Positions 8,895 to 19,015 are shown, counted from the first letter of the stretch. The stretch is DNA of 64,000 bases from Enhydrobacter sp. (GCA_026126105.1 JAHCJV010000001.1:151448-215447), one strand, 5' to 3'. Notes: a model not told the origin generated them from the sequence alone. Made by a program: numbers and translations.

Positions 8895-9851
8895 ATGAAA
8901 CCGCTTCTTGCCCTGTCCGTCGCCGCGGCGGCTGCGCTCGGCGCAGCGTCCGCGTTCGCCCAGGATACCAAGGTCAATATCGGCATCTCCGGCTGGACCG
9001 GCTTCGCGCCCCTGACCCTGGCCAAGGAAGCGGGCATCTACGCCAAGAACGGCCTCGACGTGTCGATCAAGAAGATCCCGCAAAAGGACCGCCATCTCGC
9101 GATCGCCTCGGGGGACATCCAGTGCGCCGCGACCACGGTGGAAACCTGGATCGTGTGGAACGCCAACGGCGTCGCCACCACCCAGCTCTTCAAGATGGAC
9201 CAGGGCATGGGCTCGGATGGCCTGGTCGCCAAGCCCGGCATCGAGAAGGTCGAGGACCTCAAGGGCAAGACGGTCGCAGCCTCTGCCCCTGGAACCAGCC
9301 CGCACTTCTTCCTGTCGTGGGCGCTGAAGAAGGCCGGCATGAAACTGAGCGACATCAAGCTGGTCACGCTCGAGCCTGCGCCGGCCGCCAACGCCTTCGT
9401 GGCGGGCAACTCCGGCCTCGACGGTGCGGTGACCTACGAGCCATACCTCAGCCTGGTCCGCAACAAGCCGGAGTCCGGCAAGCTGATCGTCGACTCGCTC
9501 AGCCTTCCCGTCGTGTTCGATTCCTTCGGCTGCACACCCAAATTCATCAAGGAGAATCCCAAGGCCGTGAAGACACTGGTCGAGAGCTACTTCCAGGCGC
9601 TCGACATGATCGCCGCCGACAAGACCAAGGCCTTCACGATCATGGGTGCCGACGTGAAGCAGACCGCCGAGCAGTTCGAGGCCTCGCAGGCCAAGATCAA
9701 GTGGGCCGACCGCGCCGCCAACGAGAAGTTCTTCAACGGCGAGATCCAGGCCTTCAACAAGGACGCGGCCGCACTGCTGCTCGAGATCGGCGTGATCAAG
9801 GCCGCTCCGTCCAATCTCGACAGCCTGTACGACACGAGCTTCCTGAAGTGA
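8895..9851 (+). CDS. ABC transporter substrate-binding protein, NrtA/SsuA/TauA type
   Basis: This is a 318-residue periplasmic protein with a clear signal peptide (MKPLLALSVAAAAALGAASAFAQ). The mature domain starts KVNIGISGWTGFAPLTLAKEAGIY, the pattern of nitrate/sulfonate/taurine/pyrimidine-precursor receptors. The block GKTVAASAPGTSPHFFLSWAL fits the same fold. Binding specificity cannot be assigned from sequence. The ATG is preceded by CAGGAG. It lies between a PhyH-type dioxygenase and its cognate permease and ATPase on one transcript. Confidence 0.9.
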   Translation: MKPLLALSVAAAAALGAASAFAQDTKVNIGISGWTGFAPLTLAKEAGIYAKNGLDVSIKKIPQKDRHLAIASGDIQCAATTVETWIVWNANGVATTQLFKMDQGMGSDGLVAKPGIEKVEDLKGKTVAASAPGTSPHFFLSWALKKAGMKLSDIKLVTLEPAPAANAFVAGNSGLDGAVTYEPYLSLVRNKPESGKLIVDSLSLPVVFDSFGCTPKFIKENPKAVKTLVESYFQALDMIAADKTKAFTIMGADVKQTAEQFEASQAKIKWADRAANEKFFNGEIQAFNKDAAALLLEIGVIKAAPSNLDSLYDTSFLK

Positions 9852-9863
9852 GGATTGCCTGAC

Positions 9864-10649
9864 GTGAGTCGGCGTCCCGGCCTGTTCGTCCCCGTCCCGC
9901 GCGGGCAACGGATCGGGCTGGGCATCGCCTTTTTCGTGTTGTTCGTGACGATGTGGTGGTTGCTCACCGCCTCTGGGGCGGTGCCGCCCCAGTTCCTCGC
10001 GTCTCCGCCGCAGACGCTTGCGGCGGCGTGGGAGCTCTTCGCCAAGTTCAACTTCGGTCACGACGTCGGCATGACGATCTGGCGGGTGGTCGGCGGCTTC
10101 CTGCTCGCCGCCGCGATCGCCGTGCCGCTCGGCATCGCGATGGGCGCCTGGAAGCCGGTCGAGGCCTTCTTCGAGCCGTTCGTGTCGTTCGCGCGCTACC
10201 TGCCGGCCTCGGCCTTCGTGCCGCTCCTGATCCTGTGGGTCGGCATCGGCGAGAGCCAGAAGCTTGCGGTGATCTTTCTCGGCTGCTTTTTCCAGCTCAC
10301 GCTCATGATCGCCATGATCGTTTCCGGCACGCGGCGCGATCTCGTCGAGGCGGCCTACACCCTGGGTTCTACGCAGGGCGGAATCGTCCGCCATGTGCTG
10401 CTGCCGGGGGCGGCGCCGGAGATCGCCGAAGCCTTGCGCCAAGTACTGGGGCTGGGCTGGACCTACATAATTGTCGCCGAGCTGATCGGCGCCTCGTCGG
10501 GTATCGGCCATATGATCACCGACAGCCAAGCGCTGATGGCGACCGAGAACATCATCTCCGGCATCGTCGTGATCGGCCTGGTCGGCCTCGTGACCGACCT
10601 GTTGTTCAAGCATGCCAACCGCAAGCTGTTCGCCTGGAGCTATCTTTAG
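9864..10649 (+). CDS. ABC transporter permease, SsuC/TauC type
   Basis: This 261-residue inner-membrane protein has about six hydrophobic segments and the BPD_transp_1 domain. The EAA-like cytoplasmic loop reads EAAYTLGSTQGGIVRHVLLPGAAPEI. The GTG at 9864 is preferred because GAGGA at 9850-9854 lies 9 nt upstream; a TTG at 9855 is in frame but has no spaced site. It pairs with the preceding receptor and following ATPase. Confidence 0.88.
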   Translation: MSRRPGLFVPVPRGQRIGLGIAFFVLFVTMWWLLTASGAVPPQFLASPPQTLAAAWELFAKFNFGHDVGMTIWRVVGGFLLAAAIAVPLGIAMGAWKPVEAFFEPFVSFARYLPASAFVPLLILWVGIGESQKLAVIFLGCFFQLTLMIAMIVSGTRRDLVEAAYTLGSTQGGIVRHVLLPGAAPEIAEALRQVLGLGWTYIIVAELIGASSGIGHMITDSQALMATENIISGIVVIGLVGLVTDLLFKHANRKLFAWSYL

Positions 10650-11431
10650 TGAGCCGCCTTTCGATCCGGGGCGTCGGCAAGACCTTCGCCGGCGTGAATG
10701 GCGGTACGCCGACCCAGGCGTTGCTGCCGGTCAGCCTGGAGGTCGAGGACAATGCCTTCATCACCATCCTGGGCCTGTCGGGTTGCGGCAAGTCGACCCT
10801 GCTGCGACTGGTCGCCGGGCTGGAGGAGCCGAGCATTGGCGAGATCCTGCTCGACGGCACGGCTGTCGCCGGGCCGGGCGCCGATCGTGGCGTGGTGTTC
10901 CAGAGTTACACGCTCTTCCCGTGGCTGAACGTGCGCCAGAACATCTGCTTCGGCCTGCGCCAGAAGGGGATGGCGGCGGCGCAGCAGCGCGAGATCAGCG
11001 AGCATTTCATTGCCGAGATCGGCCTGCGCGGCTTCGAGGAGCATTTCCCCAAGCAGCTGAGCGGCGGCATGCAGCAACGGGTCGCGATCGCCCGCGCGCT
11101 GGCCAACGATCCCAAGATCCTGCTGCTCGACGAGCCGTTCGGTGCGCTCGACAACCAGACCCGTGTCCTGATGCAGGAGCTGCTGCTCGGCATCTGGGAA
11201 CGCGACCGGAAGACGGTGCTGTTCGTCACTCACGACATCGAGGAGGCGATCTTCATGGCAAGCCGGGTCGTAGTCTTCACCCGCCGTCCGGGGCGGATCA
11301 AGAGCGAGGTGCCGGTCGACCTTCCGCATCCGCGCCACTACACGATCAAGACCGCACCCGAGTTCGTGGCCCTGAAGGCGCGGCTCACGGAGGAAATCCG
11401 TGCCGAGTCGCTCGCTGCTGCTGCGGCGTAG
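10649..11431 (+). CDS. ABC transporter ATP-binding protein, SsuB/TauB type
   Basis: This 260-residue ATPase starts at a GTG whose first base is the last base of the permease stop codon. It has Walker [10 protein letters not shown] (42-50), Q-loop [11 protein letters not shown], signature [15 protein letters not shown] and Walker [13 protein letters not shown], followed by the switch His in FVTHDIEEA. It energises the importer encoded by the two preceding genes. The gene ends 9 nt before the convergent hutU stop, with no obvious terminator between them. Confidence 0.92.
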   Translation: MSRLSIRGVGKTFAGVNGGTPTQALLPVSLEVEDNAFITILGLSGCGKSTLLRLVAGLEEPSIGEILLDGTAVAGPGADRGVVFQSYTLFPWLNVRQNICFGLRQKGMAAAQQREISEHFIAEIGLRGFEEHFPKQLSGGMQQRVAIARALANDPKILLLDEPFGALDNQTRVLMQELLLGIWERDRKTVLFVTHDIEEAIFMASRVVVFTRRPGRIKSEVPVDLPHPRHYTIKTAPEFVALKARLTEEIRAESLAAAAA

Positions 11432-11440
11432 TCCGGGAGA

Positions 11441-13102
11441 TTAGAGACTGGGGAGATTCAAGCCCTTCTCCTGCGCGCACTCGATCGCGGTCTCGTAGCC
11501 CGCGTCGGCGTGGCGCATCACGCCCGTCGCCGGATCGTTCCAGAGCACACGCGCGATCCGCCTCGCTGCTTCCGGCGTGCCGTCGCAGACGATCACCATG
11601 CCGGCGTGCTGCGAGTAGCCGATGCCGACGCCACCGCCATGATGCAGCGACACCCAGGTCGCCCCCGAGGCGCAGTTCAGCAGCGCGTTGAGCATCGGCC
11701 AGTCGGACACCGCATCGCTGCCGTCCTTCATCGACTCGGTCTCGCGATTGGGGCTGGCGACTGACCCCGAATCGAGATGATCGCGGCCGATCACGATCGG
11801 CGCCTTGAGCTCGCCCGTGGCCACCATCTCGTTGAAGGCAAGGCCGAGGCGGTCGCGATCGCCGAGGCCGACCCAGCAGATGCGTGCCGGCAGGCCCTGG
11901 AACTTGATCCGCTTGCGCGCCATGTCGAGCCAGTTGTGCAGGTGCGTGTTGTCGGGCAGCAGCTCCTTCACCTTCTCGTCGGTGCGATAGATGTCCTCGG
12001 GATCGCCCGACAGGGCGGCCCAGCGGAACGGCCCGATGCCGCGGCAGAACAGCGGCCGCACATAGGCCGGCACGAAGCCGGGGAAGGCGAAGGCGTCGTC
12101 CACCCCTTCCTCGAGGGCCATCTGGCGGATGTTGTTGCCGTAATCGACGGTCGGCACGCCGAGCTTGTGGAACTCGAGCATGGCGCGGACATGCGCCGCC
12201 ATCGACTTCTTCGCTGCCTTCGCCACGCCGGAGGGATCGCGGCTGCGGCGATCCTCCCAGTCCGCAAGACTCCAGCCCGCCGGCAGATAGCCGTTGCCCG
12301 GATCGTGTGCCGACGTCTGGTCGGTGACGCAGTCAGGCCGCACGCCGCGGCGCAGCAGCTCGGGCAGGATCTCGGCCGCATTGCCGAGCAGCGCGACCGA
12401 TGTGGGCTTCCTGTCCGCCGTCGAGCGCTGGATGATCGCCAGCGCGTCGTCGAGATCCCTGGCCCGGCAGTCGACATAGCCGGTGCGCAGGCGGAACTCG
12501 ATGCTGCTCGGCCGGCATTCGATGGCAAGACAGGAAGCGCCGGCCATCGTGGCCGCCAAAGGCTGGGCGCCGCCCATGCCGCCCAGGCCCGCGGTCAGGA
12601 TCCAGCGGCCGGCGAGGCTGCCGCCATAGTGCTGGCGGCCCATCTCGACGAAGGTCTCGTAGGTGCCCTGCACGATGCCCTGGCTGCCGATATAGATCCA
12701 CGAGCCGGCCGTCATCTGGCCGAACATCATCAGGCCCTTTCGGTCGAGCTCGTTGAAATGCTCCAGGGTCGCCCAATGCGGCACGAGATTGGAGTTGGCG
12801 ATCAGCACGCGCGGCGCATCGGCGTGGGTGCGGAACACGCCGACCGGCTTGCCCGACTGCACGAGCAGCGTCTGGTCGTCTTCGAGGCTGCGCAGCGAGG
12901 CCACGATGCGGTCGAAGCTCTGCCAGTCGCGCGCGGCACGGCCGACGCCGCCGTAGACCACCAGCTCGCTCGGCTTCTCGGCGACATCGGGGTCGAGGTT
13001 GTTCATCAGCATGCGCAGCGGCGCCTCGGTGAGCCAGCTCTTGGCCGACAAGGTCGTGCCGTGCGGCGCACGGATCTGGCGGTCGTTGTCGATGCGGCTC
13101 AT
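11441..13102 (-). CDS. hutU: Urocanate hydratase
   Basis: This 553-residue protein matches HutU along its full length: [63 protein letters not shown] and [20 protein letters not shown]. HutU uses tightly bound NAD+ to convert urocanate to imidazolonepropionate, the second step of histidine catabolism in the cytosol. It starts 9 nt after hutH, with GAGGA before the ATG, so the two are one operon. hutI, hutG and hutC do not occur in the window. Confidence 0.97.
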   Translation of the reverse strand: MSRIDNDRQIRAPHGTTLSAKSWLTEAPLRMLMNNLDPDVAEKPSELVVYGGVGRAARDWQSFDRIVASLRSLEDDQTLLVQSGKPVGVFRTHADAPRVLIANSNLVPHWATLEHFNELDRKGLMMFGQMTAGSWIYIGSQGIVQGTYETFVEMGRQHYGGSLAGRWILTAGLGGMGGAQPLAATMAGASCLAIECRPSSIEFRLRTGYVDCRARDLDDALAIIQRSTADRKPTSVALLGNAAEILPELLRRGVRPDCVTDQTSAHDPGNGYLPAGWSLADWEDRRSRDPSGVAKAAKKSMAAHVRAMLEFHKLGVPTVDYGNNIRQMALEEGVDDAFAFPGFVPAYVRPLFCRGIGPFRWAALSGDPEDIYRTDEKVKELLPDNTHLHNWLDMARKRIKFQGLPARICWVGLGDRDRLGLAFNEMVATGELKAPIVIGRDHLDSGSVASPNRETESMKDGSDAVSDWPMLNALLNCASGATWVSLHHGGGVGIGYSQHAGMVIVCDGTPEAARRIARVLWNDPATGVMRHADAGYETAIECAQEKGLNLPSL

Positions 13103-13111
13103 GGGTCCTCG

Positions 13112-14632
13112 TCAGGCGCAAAGGGTCGGCAGGCGGTCGAGGCCGGCGGCTTCGACGACCACGCGGCTGCGGATCATCCGGGTCGCGGCCTGCTGGTCCG
13201 GATGCAAGGCGCGGTCCTCCTCGAGATGCGGCACTTCGCGGCGCAGGAGAGTGCGCACGGCTTCGAGCGGAGGACTGGAGGCAAGCGGGCGGTGGAAGTC
13301 GCAGCCTTGCGCGGCCGCAAGCAATTCGATGGCGATCACCGTTCCGGCGTTGTCGGCCATGTCCATCAGCCGGCGTGCGCCGTGCGCGGCCATCGAGACA
13401 TGGTCTTCCTGGTTGGCCGAGGTCGGGATCGAATCGACGCTGGCCGGATACGCGCGCTGCTTGTTCTCCGACACCAGCGCCGCCGCCGTGACCTGCGGGA
13501 TCATGAAGCCGGAGTTCAGGCCCGGCCTCGGTGTCAGGAAAGCGGGCAGGCCCGACAGGGCGGGATCGACCAGCATGGCGATGCGGCGCTCGGCCAGCGA
13601 GCCGATCTCGCAGAGTGCGAGGGCGATCGTGTCGGCGGCGAATGCCACCGGCTCGGCGTGGAAGTTGCCGCCGGAGAGCGCCTCGCCCGTCTCGGAGAAG
13701 ATCAGCGGATTGTCGGTGACGCCATTGGCCTCGGTCTCGAGCGTTGTCGCCGCCTGGCGCAGCAGGTCGAGCACCGCGCCCATGACCTGCGGCTGGCAGC
13801 GCAGGCAGTACGGGTCCTGGACCCGCTCGTCGCCGACGAGATGCGAGGCGCGAATGGCCGAGCCGGACATCAGGCCACGCAGCGCGTCGGCCGTGTCGAT
13901 CTGGCCGCGATGGCGCCGCAGGCGGTGGATGCGCGGGTCGAACGGCGCGTCGGAGCCGCGCGCCGCATCGGTCGACAGGGCGCCGGTGACCAGCGCCGAC
14001 TGGAACAGCGTCTCGGTCTCGAACAGGGCCGCCAGGGCATAGGCGGTCGAGAATTGCGTGCCATTCAGCAGCGCCAGCCCTTCCTTTGCGCCGAGCGCCA
14101 GCGGCTGCAGGCCCGCATCGGCGAGCGCTTTCGCGGCCGGCACGACCTCGCCGCGGACGATCATCTCGCCGACACCGATCATGGTCGCCGACATATGGGC
14201 CAGTGGCGCGAGATCGCCCGAGGCGCCGACCGAGCCCTGGCACGGCACGATGGGCGTCAGTCCTCTCGCAAGCAGCGCCTCCAGCAGGCGCACCGTCTCC
14301 AGCCGCACGCCCGATGCGCCCTGCGACAGGCTGGCGAGCTTGAGCGCCATCATCAGCCGCGCGACCGGAAGCGGCATCGGCGCGCCTGCGCCTGCCGAAT
14401 GCGACAGCACGATGTTGCGCTGGAGCGTGGCGAGGTCCGGCGGCGGGATGTGGACGCTGGCGAGCTTACCGAAACCGGTGTTGATGCCGTATACGGGCAC
14501 ACCCCTGGCGATGATTGCCGCCACGGCATCCGCCGATCGCTGGATCACCGCATGGCACGCGGGATCGAGCGTGGGCACTGCCCCGCGATAGATGTCGCGC
14601 CAGCCGCGTAACGTCATCTCTCCGGGAATCAC
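13112..14632 (-). CDS. hutH: Histidine ammonia-lyase
   Basis: This 506-residue lyase deaminates L-histidine to urocanate. The Ala-Ser-Gly triad that cyclises into the MIO electrophile is in [15 protein letters not shown] (residues 137-139). Other family blocks are [13 protein letters not shown] and [28 protein letters not shown] start at 14632 with GGAGG 5 nt upstream is preferred; an in-frame ATG at 14617 has a purine run only 2 nt away. It directly precedes hutU. Confidence 0.95.
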   Translation of the reverse strand: MIPGEMTLRGWRDIYRGAVPTLDPACHAVIQRSADAVAAIIARGVPVYGINTGFGKLASVHIPPPDLATLQRNIVLSHSAGAGAPMPLPVARLMMALKLASLSQGASGVRLETVRLLEALLARGLTPIVPCQGSVGASGDLAPLAHMSATMIGVGEMIVRGEVVPAAKALADAGLQPLALGAKEGLALLNGTQFSTAYALAALFETETLFQSALVTGALSTDAARGSDAPFDPRIHRLRRHRGQIDTADALRGLMSGSAIRASHLVGDERVQDPYCLRCQPQVMGAVLDLLRQAATTLETEANGVTDNPLIFSETGEALSGGNFHAEPVAFAADTIALALCEIGSLAERRIAMLVDPALSGLPAFLTPRPGLNSGFMIPQVTAAALVSENKQRAYPASVDSIPTSANQEDHVSMAAHGARRLMDMADNAGTVIAIELLAAAQGCDFHRPLASSPPLEAVRTLLRREVPHLEEDRALHPDQQAATRMIRSRVVVEAAGLDRLPTLCA

Positions 14633-14662
14633 TGGCGCCTCCAGACCTGCTGTTGCCAGGCC

Positions 14663-16255
14663 TCACGGATCGATCAGCACACCGGGATTCATCATTCCCT
14701 TCGGGTCGAGTTCGCGCTTGGCGCCGCGCAGCGCCTTCGCGAACAGCTCGGGGCGCTGCTTGTCGTAGAATGGCCGATGGAAGCGTCCGACGGCGTGATG
14801 GTGGGTGGTCGTGCCGCCGTGCTCGACAGTCGCAGCAGTGCAGGTCGACAGCACCTCCATGAACTGCTCGAGCCCCTTCGCCTTGTCGACCATGCCGCCG
14901 AAGGTGAAATAGAGGCACGGCCCGTCGGGATAGACATGCGTGAAGCGGCAAGTGACGGTGCCCTCGCGGCCGGTCACGCGCTTGATCGTCTCCCTTGTGA
15001 TCTTCGTGATCTTCGCGTGGAAGTCCGGCACGCGTTCCCAAGTCATCGCGGTCTCGAAGGTCGAGGAGAGAATGCCGCGCGCCACGGCATGCTCGCCGTA
15101 ATGCGGCGCCCGGATGAAACGGTTGCGCCACGCGCCGGCCGCGCCGGAGCGGTGGGCGTTCGCGTCGTCCGGATCGGATCGGTCGGCCACGCCGCCGTGG
15201 TCGCCGCAGATCTCCAGCGTGCGCTTCATCCAGGCATCGAGCGGGTGGTCGGCGGATTCGAACGCCAGGACGAGCACGGCCTCCTCGTTGGTCCACGAGA
15301 TACCGGGCAAAGCTTCGCGCGCCTCGAGCAGGCGGCAATTGGCGGGGTAGAGGCCCGCCTGCGTGATGCCGCGCACCGCCTCGGCGCCGGCGAAGAAATC
15401 CTTGAAGCGCACCGAGGCCGAGGACCTGAAGGTCGGCTTCATGCGCAGACGCACCCAGGCTTCGGTGATGATGCCCAGGATGCCCTCGGAGCCGAGGACC
15501 ATGCGGTCGGGACTGGGACCGGCGCCGGAGCCCGGCAGGCGCCGAGTCTCCATCGCGCCGGCCGGCGTGATCATGCGCGTGCTTTCCACGAAATCGTCGA
15601 TGTGGGTGTAGAGCGTGGCGTAATGCCCGCCTGAGCGCGTGGCGATCCAGCCGCCGAGCGTCGAGCATCGATAGGCCTGCATGTAGTGGCGCATCGTGAG
15701 CGGGGTCTTGCGCAGGCCGTCCTCGATCGCAGGCCCATAGATGCCGCCCTGGATGCGTGCGGCCTGGCTCACCTCGTCTACTTCCAGAATCTTGTCCATG
15801 TGGCGCATGGAGATCGTCACGACCTTGTCGAACGAAGCCTGCGGCTCGATGCCCTTTACGACCGATGAGCCGCCGCCGTAGGGAATTGCCTTGGCACCGA
15901 TCGAATCGCACCATTCGAGCACGCGGACGATGTCCTGCTCGTTCTCCGGAAATGCCACCGCGTCGGGCGGGTTGGGCACCGATCGCATGAACATGCGCCA
16001 GGTATCGAAGCCCGCTTTGCCATAGGAGTGTTCGAGCCGGGTCAGGTGATCGTCTCGAACGATCGATTGCAGCGCCGCGGGTATTTCGACCCGTGGCTTG
16101 CGCAGAGTGATCTCCTCCGGCTTGGGCGCCGGGGTCACATCGAATCCTGGGACCCGGTAACGCTCCGCGAGTTCCGCCTCCCACGGCATGATCTCGTCGG
16201 CCGACAGATCTTCGTCGGCATAGCCCCACGCATAGAACTTCTTCTGGCGTCTCAT
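14663..16255 (-). CDS. FAD-binding oxidase resembling alkylglycerone-phosphate synthase
   Basis: This 530-residue protein has a PCMH/FAD_binding_4 fold. VPNPPDAVAFPENEQDIVRVLEWC leads to the FAD pyrophosphate loop AIPYGGGSSVVKG. The STLGGWIATRSGGHYATLYTHIDDFV block and C-terminal TTTHHHAVGRFHRPFYDKQ are characteristic of the AGPS-like branch of FAD-linked oxidases. In eukaryotes AGPS makes ether lipids; bacterial relatives are often annotated only as FAD-binding oxidoreductases, so the reaction here is unknown. It lies 30 nt upstream of hutH on the same strand and 49 nt downstream of a TauD-like gene, suggesting one transcript. Confidence 0.8.
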   Translation of the reverse strand: MRRQKKFYAWGYADEDLSADEIMPWEAELAERYRVPGFDVTPAPKPEEITLRKPRVEIPAALQSIVRDDHLTRLEHSYGKAGFDTWRMFMRSVPNPPDAVAFPENEQDIVRVLEWCDSIGAKAIPYGGGSSVVKGIEPQASFDKVVTISMRHMDKILEVDEVSQAARIQGGIYGPAIEDGLRKTPLTMRHYMQAYRCSTLGGWIATRSGGHYATLYTHIDDFVESTRMITPAGAMETRRLPGSGAGPSPDRMVLGSEGILGIITEAWVRLRMKPTFRSSASVRFKDFFAGAEAVRGITQAGLYPANCRLLEAREALPGISWTNEEAVLVLAFESADHPLDAWMKRTLEICGDHGGVADRSDPDDANAHRSGAAGAWRNRFIRAPHYGEHAVARGILSSTFETAMTWERVPDFHAKITKITRETIKRVTGREGTVTCRFTHVYPDGPCLYFTFGGMVDKAKGLEQFMEVLSTCTAATVEHGGTTTHHHAVGRFHRPFYDKQRPELFAKALRGAKRELDPKGMMNPGVLIDP

Positions 16256-16304
16256 GGCGTTTCCTTTTCTTTGTCTTGTCGCCGCGCGCGAGCAGCGTTC
16301 CCGC

Positions 16305-17171
16305 TCACGCGGCGAAAGCGATGGGCGTGCCGCTGCCCTTGATCTGGGTGCGATGCATGATGCGCCGCGCCTCGCCGTCGAACGGGTCGCGACGATGCAT
16401 GGTCGACCGATTGTCCCACATCACGAGGTCGCCGAGCCGCCAGACGTGCTCATAAAGGAACTGGGGCTGGGTGCAGTGCGCCCACAGCTCCTCCAGCAGG
16501 GCGTCGGACTCCTCGCGCGGGAGGCCCTCGATGTAGGAGTTGCGCCGCCGCCCGAGGTAAAGGGTCGGCCGGCCGTTGGCAGGATGCTTCAGGATCGCGG
16601 GATGCCAGGCGCCGGGCGCGGCGAACGGATCGTCGGTCGGTGTTACGCCCTGGCGCAGGTAACCGCCCGAATTGTAGGTGCCGTCATGCTTGACGCGGCG
16701 GCTGCCGAGACGTTGGCGCAGCGCCGTGGGCAGCGCGTCGCAGGCCGCCTGCATGCCGCAGAACCACGTGTTGCCGCCGGTCGGCGGTATCTCGAGGGCA
16801 TAGAGCATCGAGGCATCGGGCGGCTTGTCGAGATAGCTCATGTCGGTGTGCCACACCGCCTCGCCGGCGCCGAGCGCGCCGATCGGATCGCCATTCTTGT
16901 CGAGCACGTTCGACACGACATAAACCTCGGGAAAGCCGGGCGGACTGATCCGGCCACGCTCCTGATTGGGCGGCGGGTCGAGCTCCCCGAAGCGCCGGCT
17001 GAAAGACAGCAGGTCGTCGTCGTCGAGCTGCTGGCCGCGCAGCAGGATCACCGAGTGCTGGTGCCATGTGCGTTCCACGGCGGCGAACTCCGCCTCGCTC
17101 ATGGTCTTCAAATCGACGCCGATCACCTCTGCGCCGACGGCGTCGGTCAGCGGACGTACCGTCACAGCCAT
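16305..17171 (-). CDS. TauD/TfdA-family Fe(II)/2-oxoglutarate dioxygenase
   Basis: This 288-residue enzyme has the HxD pair in AVWHTDMSYLDKPPDAS, the distal His in MWDNRSTMHRRDPFDGEARRIMHRTQIKG, and the 2-oxoglutarate-binding Arg in the same block. Start MAVTVRPLTDAVGAEVIGVDL has a GGAGGG site upstream; an in-frame extension to 17222 lacks family similarity. TauD relatives hydroxylate taurine, 2,4-D, alkyl sulfates and other acids. The substrate is not predictable. It is the first gene of a probable TauD/AGPS-like/hutH/hutU transcription unit. Confidence 0.88.
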   Translation of the reverse strand: MAVTVRPLTDAVGAEVIGVDLKTMSEAEFAAVERTWHQHSVILLRGQQLDDDDLLSFSRRFGELDPPPNQERGRISPPGFPEVYVVSNVLDKNGDPIGALGAGEAVWHTDMSYLDKPPDASMLYALEIPPTGGNTWFCGMQAACDALPTALRQRLGSRRVKHDGTYNSGGYLRQGVTPTDDPFAAPGAWHPAILKHPANGRPTLYLGRRRNSYIEGLPREESDALLEELWAHCTQPQFLYEHVWRLGDLVMWDNRSTMHRRDPFDGEARRIMHRTQIKGSGTPIAFAA

Positions 17172-17218
17172 CGAACCCTCCGTTCCTGGCGGAATGATCG
17201 ACCGCCGGCAAGCCGCGA

Positions 17219-18229
17219 TCAAGCGCCCAGCACGAACCGCAGCCAGCTCGCGAGCTTGTCGGCCACGGCCGGCGCGATTGGACCGGCGAAGCCGGGATCG
17301 GCTGCGCTGTTGACCGCCTTGAGATTGTGACTCACCGCCGGGAAGACGATCGCCTCACCTGGTTTGCCGCGCCTTGCCAGGGCATCGATCAGCGGTTGGA
17401 TGTCGTCCATCGGAACGATCTGCGCGTCGGCACCGCCGTGCAGCAGCAGGCAGGCAGCATCGAGAGCGGCGGCGGCCTGTGCCGGATCGAAGGTCAGGAG
17501 GCCGCGGAAGAAGGGTCCGCCGTACGGAGGGAAGATGAGCTGCAGCTCGGCCGGCGTGTCGGCCGGTACGTGGCCGGTATCGAGGACGGCCTTCATGATG
17601 CGCTCGGCGACGGCGCTGTATTGTGGGCCCGTGCGGGAGATCTGCTCGCGCACGATGTCGATCATCGGCCGACCGGGCGTGCCCGCCAGCACCAGCGCGT
17701 AGGGCGCGCGCTTGCCCATGGCGGCCGCGGCGGCCAGGGCAAGCAGCCCGCCTTCGCTGTGACCCAGCAGGGCGGTCGCATAAGGCTTGATCTCGTCGTG
17801 CCGCAGCAGCTCGGCATGGGCGGCGATCGCGTCGCCGACATAGTTGTTCCAGGCGTAGAAGCGCTCCTGCGCGGCGAGTCCGGTTGGTGCCTGTTTCGCC
17901 GAAGCAGCGACGCCGCGCTTGTCGTAGCGCAGCGAGCCGATGCCACTGTCCGCCAGCAGCTCCGCGATCTGCTTCAGCAGGTCGATGCGCAGCGGCAGGA
18001 GGGCATTGTTCCCGTCGCGGTCGGTCGGCCCGCTGCCGCCGATCAGCACGACGCCGGGCACGCGCTGCAGCTCGCTCAGCAGCGGCAGCAGCAACGTCGC
18101 GTGGAGCTCGGCACCGCCGACACCAGGAAAGCGCAGCAGCCGCTGCTTGGTGCCTGTCGGATACTTCTGTGCGGCTGCGGCCGGCGCGGCGAGCAAGGCC
18201 GCACCCGTCAGCAGCGCGCGGCGGTTCAT
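17219..18229 (-). CDS. Secreted alpha/beta hydrolase (serine aminopeptidase S33-like)
   Basis: This 336-residue protein has a short signal peptide (MNRRALLTGAALLAAPAAAAQ). It carries oxyanion region VVLIGGSGPTDRDGN, nucleophile elbow LLGHSEGG, acid-region LLLHGGADAQIVP and a late His in FPAVSHNLKAV. These make a complete Ser-Asp-His hydrolase of the type annotated as dienelactone hydrolase or S33 peptidase-like. The ATG overlaps the stop of the HIT gene (ATGA), so it belongs to the histidine-gene transcript, although a role in histidine synthesis is unlikely. Confidence 0.85.
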   Translation of the reverse strand: MNRRALLTGAALLAAPAAAAQKYPTGTKQRLLRFPGVGGAELHATLLLPLLSELQRVPGVVLIGGSGPTDRDGNNALLPLRIDLLKQIAELLADSGIGSLRYDKRGVAASAKQAPTGLAAQERFYAWNNYVGDAIAAHAELLRHDEIKPYATALLGHSEGGLLALAAAAAMGKRAPYALVLAGTPGRPMIDIVREQISRTGPQYSAVAERIMKAVLDTGHVPADTPAELQLIFPPYGGPFFRGLLTFDPAQAAAALDAACLLLHGGADAQIVPMDDIQPLIDALARRGKPGEAIVFPAVSHNLKAVNSAADPGFAGPIAPAVADKLASWLRFVLGA

Positions 18230-18567
18230 GTCCGAGGGCCGCTCAATATATGAACGTGGAAGTGGAATACGACCTGGCCGCCGCCGGGACCGACATTGGA
18301 GCCGATGCGATAGCCGTCGGCCACGCCCAGCCGCTCTGCAATCTTGGTCACGGCGCGCCAGAAGCCTGCGATCATTTCCGGCGGTGCCGATTGCGAGAAG
18401 TCGACGAGAGAGACGTACTCGCCCTTGGGGATCACCAGCACGTGGATCCGGGCCTTGGGGTAAATGTCGTTGAAGGCGAACGCGAACTCGTCCTCGTAGA
18501 CCTTGGTGCAGGGGGCTTCGCCGCGCAGGATCCGGGCGAAGATGTTGTTGCGATCGTAAAACGGCAT
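18226..18567 (-). CDS. HIT-family nucleotide-binding hydrolase
   Basis: This 113-residue histidine triad protein begins MPFYDRNNIFARILRGEAPC and ends with the catalytic triad motif VVFHFHVHILSG, the HxHxHxx signature. HIT proteins hydrolyse nucleotide phosphoramidates such as AMP-lysine. It follows hisE by 5 nt and overlaps the next gene by 4 nt. A HIT gene beside hisE is a recurring arrangement in alphaproteobacteria as I know them. Confidence 0.92.
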   Translation of the reverse strand: MPFYDRNNIFARILRGEAPCTKVYEDEFAFAFNDIYPKARIHVLVIPKGEYVSLVDFSQSAPPEMIAGFWRAVTKIAERLGVADGYRIGSNVGPGGGQVVFHFHVHILSGPRT

Positions 18568-18572
18568 GGCCG

Positions 18573-18959
18573 CTATTTCTGCTTCCGTGCCGCCTTTTCC
18601 GCAATCCCCGACAAGCCTTCGCGCCGGGCAAGTTCCGCCCATACGGCCGCCGGGCTGACGCCGACCGACGCCCAGAGCGTCAGCAGGTGGTAGAGCATGT
18701 CGGCGCTTTCGGCCACCAGCTTCGGCTTGTCCCCGCGAATCCCTTCGATCAACGTCTCGACCGCCTCTTCGCCGAGCTTCTTGGCAATCTGCTGGCGTCC
18801 ACGGCTGAACAGCCGCGCGGTATAGGAGGTGTCGGGGTCGGCGCCTTTGCGGCTATCGATCACGTCATACAACCGGTCGAGCACATGCTCGACCGCAATG
18901 CTGCCGTTGTCGCCGCGCTTCTTCAACGCGTTCTTGTTCGCTTTCTTCTTCTTGGCCAT
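18573..18959 (-). CDS. hisE: Phosphoribosyl-ATP pyrophosphatase
   Basis: This is a 128-residue all-alpha MazG-type pyrophosphohydrolase. The metal-binding pattern appears in KKLGEEAVETLIEGIRGD and VAESADMLYHLLTLW. HisE removes pyrophosphate from phosphoribosyl-ATP in step 2 of histidine biosynthesis. A lysine/asparagine-rich N-terminal tail (residues 2-15) precedes the domain. It lies 56 nt downstream of hisF in the same orientation. Confidence 0.95.
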   Translation of the reverse strand: MAKKKKANKNALKKRGDNGSIAVEHVLDRLYDVIDSRKGADPDTSYTARLFSRGRQQIAKKLGEEAVETLIEGIRGDKPKLVAESADMLYHLLTLWASVGVSPAAVWAELARREGLSGIAEKAARKQK

Positions 18960-19015
18960 CGAGGGGTACTCTGTGACGCTTCTTGAATGAGCGCTGAGCC
19001 CATCCTACGTCAGAA

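Noticed and set aside
8865..10613. Minus-strand 582-codon open frame over the importer genes
   Set aside because: His/Arg/Asp-rich low-complexity shadow; the plus strand has full receptor and permease signatures.
11777..14611. Plus-strand 944-codon open frame over hutU and hutH
   Set aside because: Antisense shadow; hutH and hutU motifs are complete on the minus strand.
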